From contig JAAURV010000084.1 of assembly GCA_012032065.1 (NCBI GenBank), positions 1 through 10,286 on the forward strand: DNA of 10,286 nucleotides, read 5' to 3'. Under the pieces are notes generated by a model. The model did no database searches. It saw only the letters and a list, made by a program, of their open reading frames with translations, and was not told the origin of the DNA. This stretch comes from Hyphomicrobiales bacterium. GTDB lineage: Bacteria; Pseudomonadota; Alphaproteobacteria; Rhizobiales; Aestuariivirgaceae. Made by a program: the position numbers and the translations under genes. Shown piece by piece: positions 1 through 5,432 of this stretch (positions are counted from its first letter, which is position 1; each line of letters starts with the position of its first letter).

Positions 1-371
1 CGGCCCTGGCTCACCTCCGCCTGATAGGGCGTATAGGCCGTGTACCAGCCTGGGTTCTCCAGCACATTGCGGAGGATCACCTTGGGCGTCACCGTGCCGT
101 AGTAGCCCATGCCGATCATCGAGGTGAACACCTCGTTGCGGTCGGCCATGGCGCGCAGATACGAAATTGCCGTGCGCTCCGGCATCGCAGGCTTGAGTTC
201 CAGCGAACGTTTTACGCGGATGGCTTCCGGCACCACCTTGGCGATGAAGTCCTCGAGCGACTTTGCTCCCACTTCCTTCAGCATGGTGCGCGTTTCCGCG
301 TCGTCCGGCCCGATGTGGCGGCGGATAAAATTGGCGCCGGGCTCAAGTTCGGCAAGTGTGGAACGAGTCAT
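1..371 (-). CDS. gcvP: Glycine dehydrogenase (decarboxylating), P-protein, N-terminal part
   Basis: This is the N-terminus of the PLP-dependent P-protein of the glycine cleavage system, which decarboxylates glycine and passes the aminomethyl group to the lipoyl arm of GcvH. About 123 residues are visible before the gene leaves the window. The N-terminal FIRRHIGPDDAE stretch is typical of full-length (about 950 aa) P-proteins rather than the split GcvPA subunit. It is followed by a conserved MIGMGYYGT stretch and then NPGWYTAYTPYQAE. The PLP lysine lies further on and is not visible. The ATG at 369-371 is chosen because GGAG sits 7 nt upstream. It is the third gene of the gcvT-gcvH-gcvP operon, 180 bp beyond gcvH, with a palindromic repeat pair in the gap. 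Identification is firm; completeness of the rest cannot be judged. Confidence 0.95.
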   Translation of the reverse strand, partial: MTRSTLAELEPGANFIRRHIGPDDAETRTMLKEVGAKSLEDFIAKVVPEAIRVKRSLELKPAMPERTAISYLRAMADRNEVFTSMIGMGYYGTVTPKVILRNVLENPGWYTAYTPYQAEVSQG

Positions 372-395
372 GATTTGCTCCGTGTACGTTCTTTC

Positions 396-444
396 TCTCC
401 CTCACGCGAAGCGTGGGGGAGTGGCCCGAAGGGCCGAGGGGGTG
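396..444 (+). repeat. Palindromic double-hairpin repeat, copy A
   Basis: This 49-nt element has two adjacent hairpins. Hairpin 1 has 11-bp arms (CTCCCTCACGC / GCGTGGGGGAG, one G-T wobble) around a GAA loop. Hairpin 2 has GGCCC / GGGCC arms around GAA. It ends in GAGGGGGTG. Copy B at 498-544 is the same element in the opposite orientation with different but still paired stems. It resembles the abundant REP-like intergenic palindromes of alphaproteobacteria; the family name cannot be assigned from this window. Confidence 0.8.
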
Positions 445-497
445 ATCCAGCGTGACGGATTTCCGTGACCGGCGAGGAGAGCGGTGCATGTCATCGG

Positions 498-544
498 CAC
501 CCCCTCGCCGCTTCGCGGCACTCCCCCAACGAAGTTGGGGGAGA
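498..544 (-). repeat. Palindromic double-hairpin repeat, copy B (inverted)
   Basis: This 47-nt element is inverted relative to copy A. Read on the minus strand, hairpin 1 has 10-bp arms (CTCCCCCAAC / GTTGGGGGAG) around TTC, and hairpin 2 has GCCGC / GCGGC around GAA, ending again in GAGGGGGTG. The junction sequences and the second loop match copy A while the stems carry compensating substitutions. It begins 7 nt after the gcvH stop in the direction of transcription, so it lies in the gcvH-gcvP mRNA and could act as a processing, stabilising or attenuating structure. Confidence 0.8.
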
Positions 545-551
545 AAATCCA

Positions 552-920
552 TCACCCCGCCACAAGCTTGTCGTAATCCGCCTTGTCCATCAGCTCCGCC
601 AGCTCGCTCTTGTCCGCAATCTTCACCTTCATGAACCACGCACCCTTCTCGGCTTCGCGGTTCACCATGCCCGGATCGCCTTCAAGGTCCTTGTTCACTT
701 CAACCACCTCGCCCGTCACCGGCGCGTAGACTTCGCTCGCTGCCTTGACGCTCTCGACGACCGCGGCTTCCTTGCCCTTGACAACCTTCTTGCCCACCTT
801 CGGCAGCTCGATGAACACCACGTCGCCAAGCTGCTCCTGGGCGTGTTCGGTGATGCCGATGGTGGCGACATCGCCGTCCATGGAGATCCACTCGTGGTCC
901 TTGCTGTATTTGACGGTCAT
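552..920 (-). CDS. gcvH: Glycine cleavage system H protein
   Basis: GcvH is the small lipoylated carrier that shuttles the aminomethyl intermediate among the P-, T- and L-proteins in the cytoplasm. The 122-aa length is normal for the family. The lipoyl-accepting lysine is K59 in the VESVKAASEVYAPV motif, preceded by the usual LGDVVFIELPKVG strand. The ATG at 918-920 has GGAGAG a few nt upstream. It starts 10 nt after gcvT ends and is in the same direction, so the two are co-transcribed and lie downstream of the glycine riboswitch. No abnormality is seen. Confidence 0.97.
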   Translation of the reverse strand: MTVKYSKDHEWISMDGDVATIGITEHAQEQLGDVVFIELPKVGKKVVKGKEAAVVESVKAASEVYAPVTGEVVEVNKDLEGDPGMVNREAEKGAWFMKVKIADKSELAELMDKADYDKLVAG

Positions 921-930
921 CAGGCTCTCC

Positions 931-2058
931 TCAGCGTTTGAATCGGTTGGGGACGAAAGGAAGTTTCACGACTGATGCCGGAACCGGCGTATCGCGCACG
1001 ATCAGTTGCACAGGTGTTCCGGGTACGGACGATTGTGTTTCGACATATCCCATGGCCACGGGGCCGCCCACGGTCGGGCCGAAGCCGCCCGACGTGATCT
1101 TGCCGATGGCGCGCCCCGAAACATCGGTGATCACGGTTCCCTCGCGCGCAGGCGCCCGGCCTTCCGGCTTGACGCCGACGCGTTTGCGCGAAGGTCCTTC
1201 CGTCAGTTCTCGCTGCACGCGCGCCGAGCCGATGAATCCGCCTTCGCCCCGCCTCCTCTTGCCAATCGACCACACGAGATCGCCTTCGACGGGACTCGTC
1301 GTCTCGTCGATGTCGTGGCCATAGAGGCAGAGGCCGCCTTCAAGCCGGAGCGAGTCGCGCGCGCCAAGGCCAATGGGTTTCACGGCCGGATCGGCGAGCA
1401 GCAAATCCCACAACTTCATGGCATCCTTCGCCGACGCCGATAGCTCGAAACCATCCTCGCCCGTGTATCCCGAGCGCGAAGCATGAATCTTCATGCCGCC
1501 GATCTCGATCGCGGCATAGTGCATGAACTTCAAATCGCGGATGGCCGGGGCATGTTTCGCCAGAACCGCTTCCGCCCTGGGACCCTGCAGCGCCATCAGC
1601 GCCATGTCTTCGCCCGGCTTGAACGTGACGCCATCCGTCAGGTGACTTTCGATCCAGCGATAGTCATGCTGTTTCCGCGCCGCGTTCACCACCACATAGA
1701 GCCAGCCTTCGTAACCCGGATAGCCCGAGCGCGTGATCATGAGATCGTCCAGGATGCCGCCATCCTCGGCCAGTAGCTGCGAGTAGCGCTGCTGCCGCGG
1801 CGCAAGCCCCAGGAGATCGGCGGGCACGATCTTCTCCATGGCCTTCGCCGCCGTTTCAAAATCCGGCCCCACCACGAAGCATTGTCCCATATGCGAAACG
1901 TCGAAGAGGCCCGCTTTCTCGCGAGTCCAGTTGTGTTCCGTCAAGATCCCCGTTGGGTATTGCACCGGCATGTCATAGCCGGCGAAGGGCACCATCCTGG
2001 CGCCAAGTTTCACATGGGCATCGTGGAGGGGGGTTCTGAGTACTGAGGCGCCGCTCAT
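931..2058 (-). CDS. gcvT: Aminomethyltransferase (glycine cleavage T protein)
   Basis: GcvT moves the methylene group from aminomethyl-lipoyl GcvH to tetrahydrofolate, releasing ammonia. The 375-aa product has family landmarks in order: TPLHDAHVKLGARMVPFAGYDMPVQY near the N-terminus, FDVSHMGQ at about 52-59, the GGILDDL segment holding the conserved catalytic Asp at about 104-105, SGYTGEDGFEL near 200, and a C-terminal domain with GFGPTVGGPVAMGYV. The ATG at 2056-2058 is preferred because AGGAGA lies 4 nt upstream. A GTG at 2071-2073 is in frame, but it would place that ribosome site inside the coding region. It is the first gene of the gcv operon and directly follows a tandem glycine riboswitch. 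Confidence 0.96.
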   Translation of the reverse strand: MSGASVLRTPLHDAHVKLGARMVPFAGYDMPVQYPTGILTEHNWTREKAGLFDVSHMGQCFVVGPDFETAAKAMEKIVPADLLGLAPRQQRYSQLLAEDGGILDDLMITRSGYPGYEGWLYVVVNAARKQHDYRWIESHLTDGVTFKPGEDMALMALQGPRAEAVLAKHAPAIRDLKFMHYAAIEIGGMKIHASRSGYTGEDGFELSASAKDAMKLWDLLLADPAVKPIGLGARDSLRLEGGLCLYGHDIDETTSPVEGDLVWSIGKRRRGEGGFIGSARVQRELTEGPSRKRVGVKPEGRAPAREGTVITDVSGRAIGKITSGGFGPTVGGPVAMGYVETQSSVPGTPVQLIVRDTPVPASVVKLPFVPNRFKR

Positions 2059-2062
2059 TGGT

Positions 2063-2068
2063 TCTCCT
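2063..2068 (-). promoter_or_regulatory. gcvT ribosome binding site, likely riboswitch-gated
   Basis: AGGAGA stands 4-5 nt before the gcvT ATG and decides that start. The surrounding TGTCAGGAGA (2063-2072) is complementary, with one bulged G, to TCTCTGACA at 2117-2125 on the same strand, which includes part of the 3' P1 strand of the second glycine aptamer. This gives a direct candidate for sequestration of the site when glycine is low. The pairing is seen; the regulatory use is inferred. Confidence 0.65.
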
Positions 2069-2111
2069 GACACGGTGTGGCATGGACCAATCCTCGCGGA
2101 CTGCCCCTGCC

Positions 2112-2300
2112 CCCTCTGTCAGAGACCTGAGAGTTTTCGCCTGACCGTCACTCCGGCACGGCCCAGCCTAGCTCCTTCGGTGAGCGGCCCGGTAGGCGGG
2201 CAGCTGCTCTCCAGATACGTTTCGCCCTTGCGGTCCGTTTGCCTGAGAGTTTCCGGGGCGGTTGCTCCTTCGGCGCCGGTTTCCCGGTCTCTCCCGCGTT
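2112..2300 (-). ncRNA. Tandem glycine riboswitch
   Basis: Two glycine aptamers lie head to tail in the gcvT leader. Aptamer 1 (about 2229-2299) has GCGG/CCGC closing P1, then GGAGAG, the signature CCGAAGGAGCAA (2262-2273) and CTCTCAGGC (2241-2249). Aptamer 2 (about 2113-2216) has TCTGGAGAG, CCGAAGGAGCTA (2169-2180), CTCTCAGG (2126-2133) and CAGAGG closing P1. A linker of about 13 nt separates them. The tandem form ahead of gcvT is well known in alphaproteobacteria and usually turns expression on when glycine is plentiful. There is no U-tracted terminator hairpin between aptamer 2 and gcvT, so translational control is more likely than attenuation. Confidence 0.95.
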
Positions 2301-2320
2301 GGGGCGTTACTCGAAGGCGA

Positions 2321-2348
2321 CCCTTAGCCCTCCGGCAAACAAAGTCAA
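2321..2348 (-). promoter_or_regulatory. Candidate promoter for the gcv operon
   Basis: On the minus strand TTGACT (2343-2348) is followed by a 16-bp spacer and TAAGGG (2321-2326), giving a start near 2314, about 15 nt before aptamer 1. The -35 match is good and the -10 is weak, as is common in alphaproteobacteria. The -35 box overlaps the TGA stop of the upstream membrane-protein gene. The position relative to the riboswitch supports the call; the -10 is uncertain. Confidence 0.5.
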
Positions 2349-2743
2349 GCACGCCGGTTTGCCAGGGCAATGAGCGGCGAAACCACCGCGTACTGCAGGA
2401 TCGTGAAGGCAGTTTCAAGCGCCACAAACTGCAAAACCGAAGTCATGTTGTATTTTGCGGCCACCGGCAGCACCAGGAACGACCATGCCAGCAGACCGAA
2501 CACCATGAAAAAACCCAACGCACCCGCCTTCCAGCTGCGGCCACCGAACAGGCGCGGGTAGAGCCATGCAAAAAGGCAACCCTGGATCAGCATCGACGCC
2601 AGCCCCATTGGAATGATCACATCGGGCCGAAAGATGGCGAGCGCGTCGTAATGCGCCTTAAATGTGGAGAGGTGCCAGAAATAGCCGAGCGGAAATGTCG
2701 GCAGCACATAAGCTAGCACCGAGAGAAGAAAGTTGCGGTTCAT
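2345..2743 (-). CDS. Small integral membrane protein, four predicted helices, unknown function
   Basis: A 132-aa hydrophobic protein with four likely membrane helices at about residues 5-25, 42-63, 72-94 and 104-127. Short polar loops include FKAHYDALAIFRPD (28-41) and KYNMTS (97-102). I do not recognise a named family with confidence and assign no function. The ATG at 2741-2743 has a strong GGGGGAG site just upstream. It is divergent from an HxlR-type regulator, and two 23-bp palindromes fill the shared promoter region, so it is probably the regulator's target. Its stop overlaps the candidate gcv promoter. Coding status is well supported by the ribosome site, the membrane pattern and the divergent arrangement. 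Confidence 0.82.
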   Translation of the reverse strand: MNRNFLLSVLAYVLPTFPLGYFWHLSTFKAHYDALAIFRPDVIIPMGLASMLIQGCLFAWLYPRLFGGRSWKAGALGFFMVFGLLAWSFLVLPVAAKYNMTSVLQFVALETAFTILQYAVVSPLIALANRRA

Positions 2744-2754
2744 CGGCTCCCCCG

Positions 2755-2777
2755 TTCACTTGTAATTTGCAAGTCAT
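2755..2777. promoter_or_regulatory. Candidate HxlR operator, copy 1
   Basis: TTCACTTG-TAATTTG-CAAGTCAT is an imperfect palindrome with ACTTG/CAAGT arms. It is the near-identical partner of the site at 2784-2806, centre to centre 29 bp. It lies immediately upstream of the ribosome site of the minus-strand membrane protein and overlaps that gene's probable -10 (TATGAC, 2773-2778) and start point. Repressor binding here would block the gene. The assignment to the adjacent HxlR regulator is by position. Confidence 0.65.
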
Positions 2778-2801
2778 ATCGTCTTCACTTGTGTTTTGCA
2801 A
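2773..2801 (-). promoter_or_regulatory. Candidate promoter of the membrane-protein gene
   Basis: On the minus strand TTGCAA (2796-2801) and TATGAC (2773-2778) are separated by exactly 17 bp. The -35 lies in operator copy 2 and the -10 overlaps copy 1, the expected layout for repression. On the plus strand a weaker matching pair, TTGCAA (2767-2772) and TGTGTT (2790-2795), also 17 bp apart, could serve the regulator gene. Confidence 0.5.
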
Positions 2802-2806
2802 GTGAA
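2784..2806. promoter_or_regulatory. Candidate HxlR operator, copy 2 (perfect palindrome)
   Basis: TTCACTTG-TGTTTTG-CAAGTGAA has perfect 8-bp arms and a 7-bp spacer. It shares 18 or more positions with copy 1, including the TTCACTTGT start and TTTGCAAGT. It lies 17 bp before the start codon of the regulator gene, so the pair of sites could control both divergent genes, including autoregulation. Confidence 0.7.
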
Positions 2807-2823
2807 CATGTCATTGCGCCCGA

Positions 2824-3234
2824 ATGCAAAAAAGAGGGTCGCGCCGCTCGGGCTGCCCCATCAGCTACGGGCTCGACATTTTCGGCGACAAGTGGACGCT
2901 GCTCGTGATGCGCGACATGCTGATGCGCGGCAAATCCACCTATCGCGAGTTCGTTGAGTCGGAAGAAGGCATTGCCTCCAATATCCTCGCCGAGCGGCTG
3001 TCGCGGCTCGAATGCGCTGGACTGATCAGATCGGAATCTGATCCAAGGGACGCCCGGCAGAAACGCTACAGTCCCACGAAGTCTGGCCGCGCCCTGTTTC
3101 CGGTGCTGGTCGAAATGGTCTTCTGGGGCGCAATTCACGACAAGAATACCGGCGCACCGGAGAGTTTCGTCAAGGCCTACCGCAAGGATCGCGACGGGCT
3201 GGTGAAGGCGATGATGAAACGGACGGAGAAGTAG
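2824..3234 (+). CDS. HxlR-family winged-helix transcriptional regulator
   Basis: A 136-aa DNA-binding protein of the HxlR type. The family signature is clear: C11-P followed by SYGLDIFGDKWTLLVMRDMLMRGKSTYREF, then GIASNILAERLSRLECAGLIRS (recognition helix region, about 49-70) and the winged strand DPRDARQKRYSPTKSGRAL (about 73-91). C11 is the conserved N-terminal cysteine that several HxlR proteins use for thiol or electrophile sensing, so redox control is possible but not shown. No good ribosome site precedes the ATG; no better in-frame start is seen. It is divergent from the small membrane-protein gene across two palindromic sites and ends 3 nt before the convergent hicB stop. Confidence 0.92.
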   Translation: MQKRGSRRSGCPISYGLDIFGDKWTLLVMRDMLMRGKSTYREFVESEEGIASNILAERLSRLECAGLIRSESDPRDARQKRYSPTKSGRALFPVLVEMVFWGAIHDKNTGAPESFVKAYRKDRDGLVKAMMKRTEK

Positions 3235-3237
3235 TCT

Positions 3238-3693
3238 TTAAGCCGCCTCCCGCGCACCATGGCGTTTGCGGGCGTTCCGCGATGGCGACACGCTGACCGA
3301 CAAGGCATAGCCGGCGGCTGTCAATGCGTCCGTCAGCGTCGAAATAGTGGACTCGTGCCTGACATCGAGAACGCGGTCCACTTGCGGAAGATGCCATTTG
3401 AGCTTGCGGGCCAGAGCCGCCTTGCCCAATCCCTGTTTCAACATGGCATTCCAAAGGGCAATCTTTGCAGTTATCGCCGGACGAAGGTCCACGTGATATT
3501 TTCCCTTTGCCTTTGGCAGCGGAATGGCTTCCCGATCGGCAATGCGAGACATCATGGCCGTCTCGATGGCATCGATAGCCTGAAGTTTGGCTTCTGCGGG
3601 AGTTTCGCCAAATGTAATGGCTTCGGGCAAATCGGGAACCGTCACCAGATAAGTGCCATTGGTGTCTTTCCGCAACCGGATTGCATAGCGCAT
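3238..3693 (-). CDS. hicB: HicB-family antitoxin
   Basis: A 151-aa antitoxin that should bind and neutralise HicA and repress its own promoter. Residues 1-60 have the HicB partial RNase H-like fold with the typical pattern YAIRLRKDTNGTYLVTVPDLPEAITFGETPAEA. Residues about 85-130 look like a helix-turn-helix of the XRE type (LGKAALARKLKWHLPQVDRVLDV), with a basic tail at the C-terminus. The ATG at 3691-3693 directly abuts the hicA TAG stop with no intervening base, and the ribosome site GGAGGAG lies in the hicA tail, so the pair is translationally coupled. The gene converges on the HxlR regulator. Identification from fold pattern and partner is strong. Confidence 0.93.
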   Translation of the reverse strand: MRYAIRLRKDTNGTYLVTVPDLPEAITFGETPAEAKLQAIDAIETAMMSRIADREAIPLPKAKGKYHVDLRPAITAKIALWNAMLKQGLGKAALARKLKWHLPQVDRVLDVRHESTISTLTDALTAAGYALSVSVSPSRNARKRHGAREAA

Positions 3694-3879
3694 CTACTCC
3701 TCCTTCAAGTCCAACTGTTTCAAAATCGCATTCCAAAGCCCCTTGCCAAGTTCCTTGGCGCCGTGCATTGGCAAAACAGACCGGCGTGTGCCCAGCCGGA
3801 CAATCAAGTGGCTTCCCATTCCGGGCTCGAACGAGCACCCTTTCGAGGCAAGGAACCGCTTGGCCTGCTTGCTGTTCAT
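3694..3879 (-). CDS. hicA: HicA-family mRNA interferase toxin
   Basis: A 61-aa double-stranded-RNA-binding-fold toxin that cleaves mRNA independently of, or around, translation. The catalytic histidine is H24 in the GSHLIV motif, and the C-terminal signature LPMHGAKELGKGLWNAILKQL is a close fit to the family. Length is normal and all key residues appear intact. The start at 3877-3879 has no convincing ribosome site (only GAG in TTGAGTC). A candidate promoter places transcription start almost on the ATG, so the message may be leaderless. The order toxin then antitoxin is usual for hicAB, with TAG/ATG directly adjoining. Confidence 0.93.
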   Translation of the reverse strand: MNSKQAKRFLASKGCSFEPGMGSHLIVRLGTRRSVLPMHGAKELGKGLWNAILKQLDLKEE

Positions 3880-3883
3880 GACT

Positions 3884-3913
3884 CAACATAAATGTTGCGC
3901 TGGAGAATTTCAA
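3884..3913 (-). promoter_or_regulatory. Candidate hicAB promoter with overlapping palindromic operator
   Basis: On the minus strand TTGAAA (3908-3913), a 17-bp spacer and TATGTT (3885-3890) form a good sigma70-like promoter. The -10 is embedded in the perfect palindrome CAACAT-AA-ATGTTG (3884-3897), an obvious operator for the HicB helix-turn-helix. The predicted start is near 3878, at the hicA ATG. Confidence 0.55.
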
Positions 3914-3925
3914 GGCTTCATGATC

Positions 3926-3954
3926 TTGACAGCAAGACACCGCAAGCGCATGTG
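3926..3954 (+). promoter_or_regulatory. Candidate ispH promoter
   Basis: A perfect -35 TTGACA (3926-3931) is followed after 17 bp by a weak -10 CATGTG (3949-3954). The predicted start falls at about 3960-3961, on the ispH ATG, and no ribosome site is visible ahead of that ATG. A leaderless message is therefore possible; the poor -10 keeps this tentative. Confidence 0.35.
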
Positions 3955-3960
3955 ACGCCC

Positions 3961-4923
3961 ATGCCCAAACCGCCGCTCACCATCCTGCTCGCCGCACCGC
4001 GTGGCTTTTGCGCCGGTGTTGTCCGTGCGATCGATATCGTCGAGCGCGCGCTCGAGCTTTATGGTGCGCCGGTCTATGTGCGCCACGAGATTGTGCACAA
4101 CAAATATGTAGTCGACGATCTCAAGGCCAAGGGCGCCATCTTTGTCGAGGAACTCGACGAGATTCCCGATGGCGACCGGCCGGTGGTTTTCTCGGCCCAT
4201 GGCGTGCCGAAGGCGGTGCCGGCCGAAGCGCGCCGCCGCGCCATGTTCCAGATCGACGCCACCTGCCCGCTGGTCACCAAGGTGCACATGGAGGCGCAGC
4301 GTCATTTCGGCGAGGGCCTCGAGATCGTCCTGATCGGCCACAAGGGCCATCCGGAAGTGATCGGCACCATGGGACAACTGCCGCAAGGTGCGGTCACCTT
4401 GATCGAGACGGTTGCCGATGCCGAAGCGCTCACTGTGCGCGATCCTCAAAAACTCGCCTTCGTCACGCAGACCACACTTTCGGTTGACGACACAAAGGAC
4501 GTGATCGCCGAGCTGCAGCGCCGCTTCCCTTCAATCCGCGGGCCCATCAAGGAAGACATCTGCTACGCCACCACCAACCGCCAGGACGCGGTGAAATCGA
4601 TCGCGGGCAAGATTGATCTCCTTGCCGTCGTCGGCGCGCCCAACTCCTCCAATTCCAAGCGGCTTGTGGAAGTGGGCGAAAAAGGCGGCTGCCCGCGTGG
4701 CCTTCTCGTTCAGCGCGCCGCAGATCTCGATTGGACTTCGCTTCAGGGCCTTCGTTGCATCGGGCTCACAGCCGGAGCATCGGCGCCCGAAGTTCTCGTC
4801 AACGAGATCATCGACGCCTTCCGCGCGCACTATGACGTGTCGGTCGAGAAGGTCACGCTTCGCGAGGAGAACGTATCCTTCAAGTTGCCGCGCGAACTTC
4901 GCGAAAGCCAGCCCGCCGCATGA
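3961..4923 (+). CDS. ispH: 4-hydroxy-3-methylbut-2-enyl diphosphate reductase
   Basis: IspH (LytB) is the last enzyme of the MEP isoprenoid pathway, converting HMBPP to IPP and DMAPP with an oxygen-sensitive Fe-S cluster. At 320 aa the length is normal. The three cluster cysteines are C17 (PRGFCAGV), C102 (ATCPLVTKVH) and C201 (CYATTNRQ). Active-site residues H46, H80, H130 and E132 (GHKGHPEVIGT) and the S229-S230-N231 phosphate pocket (NSSNSKRL) are present. The frame is open upstream to 3892, but the ATG at 3961 fits the family N-terminus. The stop overlaps the rnhA start as ATGA, so the two are coupled. Upstream, hicAB is divergent. Confidence 0.97.
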   Translation: MPKPPLTILLAAPRGFCAGVVRAIDIVERALELYGAPVYVRHEIVHNKYVVDDLKAKGAIFVEELDEIPDGDRPVVFSAHGVPKAVPAEARRRAMFQIDATCPLVTKVHMEAQRHFGEGLEIVLIGHKGHPEVIGTMGQLPQGAVTLIETVADAEALTVRDPQKLAFVTQTTLSVDDTKDVIAELQRRFPSIRGPIKEDICYATTNRQDAVKSIAGKIDLLAVVGAPNSSNSKRLVEVGEKGGCPRGLLVQRAADLDWTSLQGLRCIGLTAGASAPEVLVNEIIDAFRAHYDVSVEKVTLREENVSFKLPRELRESQPAA

Positions 4924-5363
4924 CGGCGCAGAAAGTTATCATTCACACCGATGGCGCCTGCTCGGGCAATCCGGGGCCGGGCGGCTGGGGCGCCATTCTC
5001 GAATATAATGGCACGCGCAAGGAGCTGAAGGGCGGCGAGCCGCAGACGACGAACAATCGCATGGAGCTCAAGGCGGCGATCGAGGCGCTCACCGCGCTCA
5101 AACGTCCGTGTACTGTCGAAATGCATGTCGACTCCCAATATGTGAAGGACGGCATCACCAAGTGGATCCACGGCTGGAAGAAGAACGGCTGGAAAACCGC
5201 GGACAAGAAACCGGTGAAAAACGCCGAGTTGTGGATAGCACTCGATGAGGCCATCAAGCGCCACCAGATTTCATGGCACTGGGTCAAGGGCCATGCGGGC
5301 CACTCCGAAAACGAACGCGCCGACGAACTGGCGCGCGAGGGCCTCGTCGAGGCGCGTAGCTAG
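4920..5363 (+). CDS. rnhA: Ribonuclease HI
   Basis: RNase HI cuts the RNA strand of RNA-DNA hybrids such as R-loops and Okazaki primers. The 147-aa protein has all four acidic catalytic residues, D11 (HTDGACSGNPGPGGWG), E49 (NNRMELKAA), D71 (HVDSQYV) and D135 (ERADELA), plus the mobile H125 (KGHAGH) and the basic handle region (HGWKKNGWKTADKKPVKN, about 84-101). The start codon overlaps the ispH stop by ATGA. From general knowledge of alphaproteobacterial gene order, thrB often stands between ispH and rnhA; here it is absent. The gene converges on the peroxiredoxin gene. Confidence 0.97.
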   Translation: MTAQKVIIHTDGACSGNPGPGGWGAILEYNGTRKELKGGEPQTTNNRMELKAAIEALTALKRPCTVEMHVDSQYVKDGITKWIHGWKKNGWKTADKKPVKNAELWIALDEAIKRHQISWHWVKGHAGHSENERADELAREGLVEARS

Positions 5364-5394
5364 ATTTTTGGAGAATGCGTCTTCTTACCTGAAG

Positions 5395-5432
5395 CACCGT
5401 ACGGTGTCAGGGACTATATTCTACAAGAATAT
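5395..5432. terminator. Possible bidirectional terminator region
   Basis: The 68-bp gap between the convergent rnhA and peroxiredoxin genes holds a perfect 12-bp palindrome CACCGTACGGTG (5395-5406) and an AT-rich hairpin ATATTCT-ACA-AGAATAT (5416-5432) that touches the peroxiredoxin stop. Neither is followed by a T tract, so a classical intrinsic terminator is not shown. Position between convergent genes is the main support. Confidence 0.3.

Noticed and set aside
396..544. CRISPR-like array
   Set aside because: Only two copies, inverted to each other, with internal hairpins and no regular spacers.
343..639. Reading frame of 98 codons across the gcvH-gcvP gap
   Set aside because: It is built from the palindromic repeats and a shadow frame of gcvH, with no coding character of its own.
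2059..2073. GTG start for gcvT at 2071-2073
   Set aside because: It would put the strong AGGAGA ribosome site inside the coding region; the ATG at 2056-2058 is correctly spaced.
2075..2716. Long plus-strand reading frame (213 codons) across the gcvT leader
   Set aside because: It is antisense to the tandem glycine riboswitch and the membrane-protein gene; the translation has no domain-like pattern and is explained by those features.
3170..3940. Minus-strand reading frame of 256 codons over hicAB
   Set aside because: It lies in another frame of the convincing hicA-hicB pair and its translation is low-complexity and unlike any family.
3892..3960. Upstream extension of ispH by 23 codons
   Set aside because: The extension does not match the IspH N-terminus, starts inside the hicAB operator palindrome and has no ribosome site; the ATG at 3961 fits the family.
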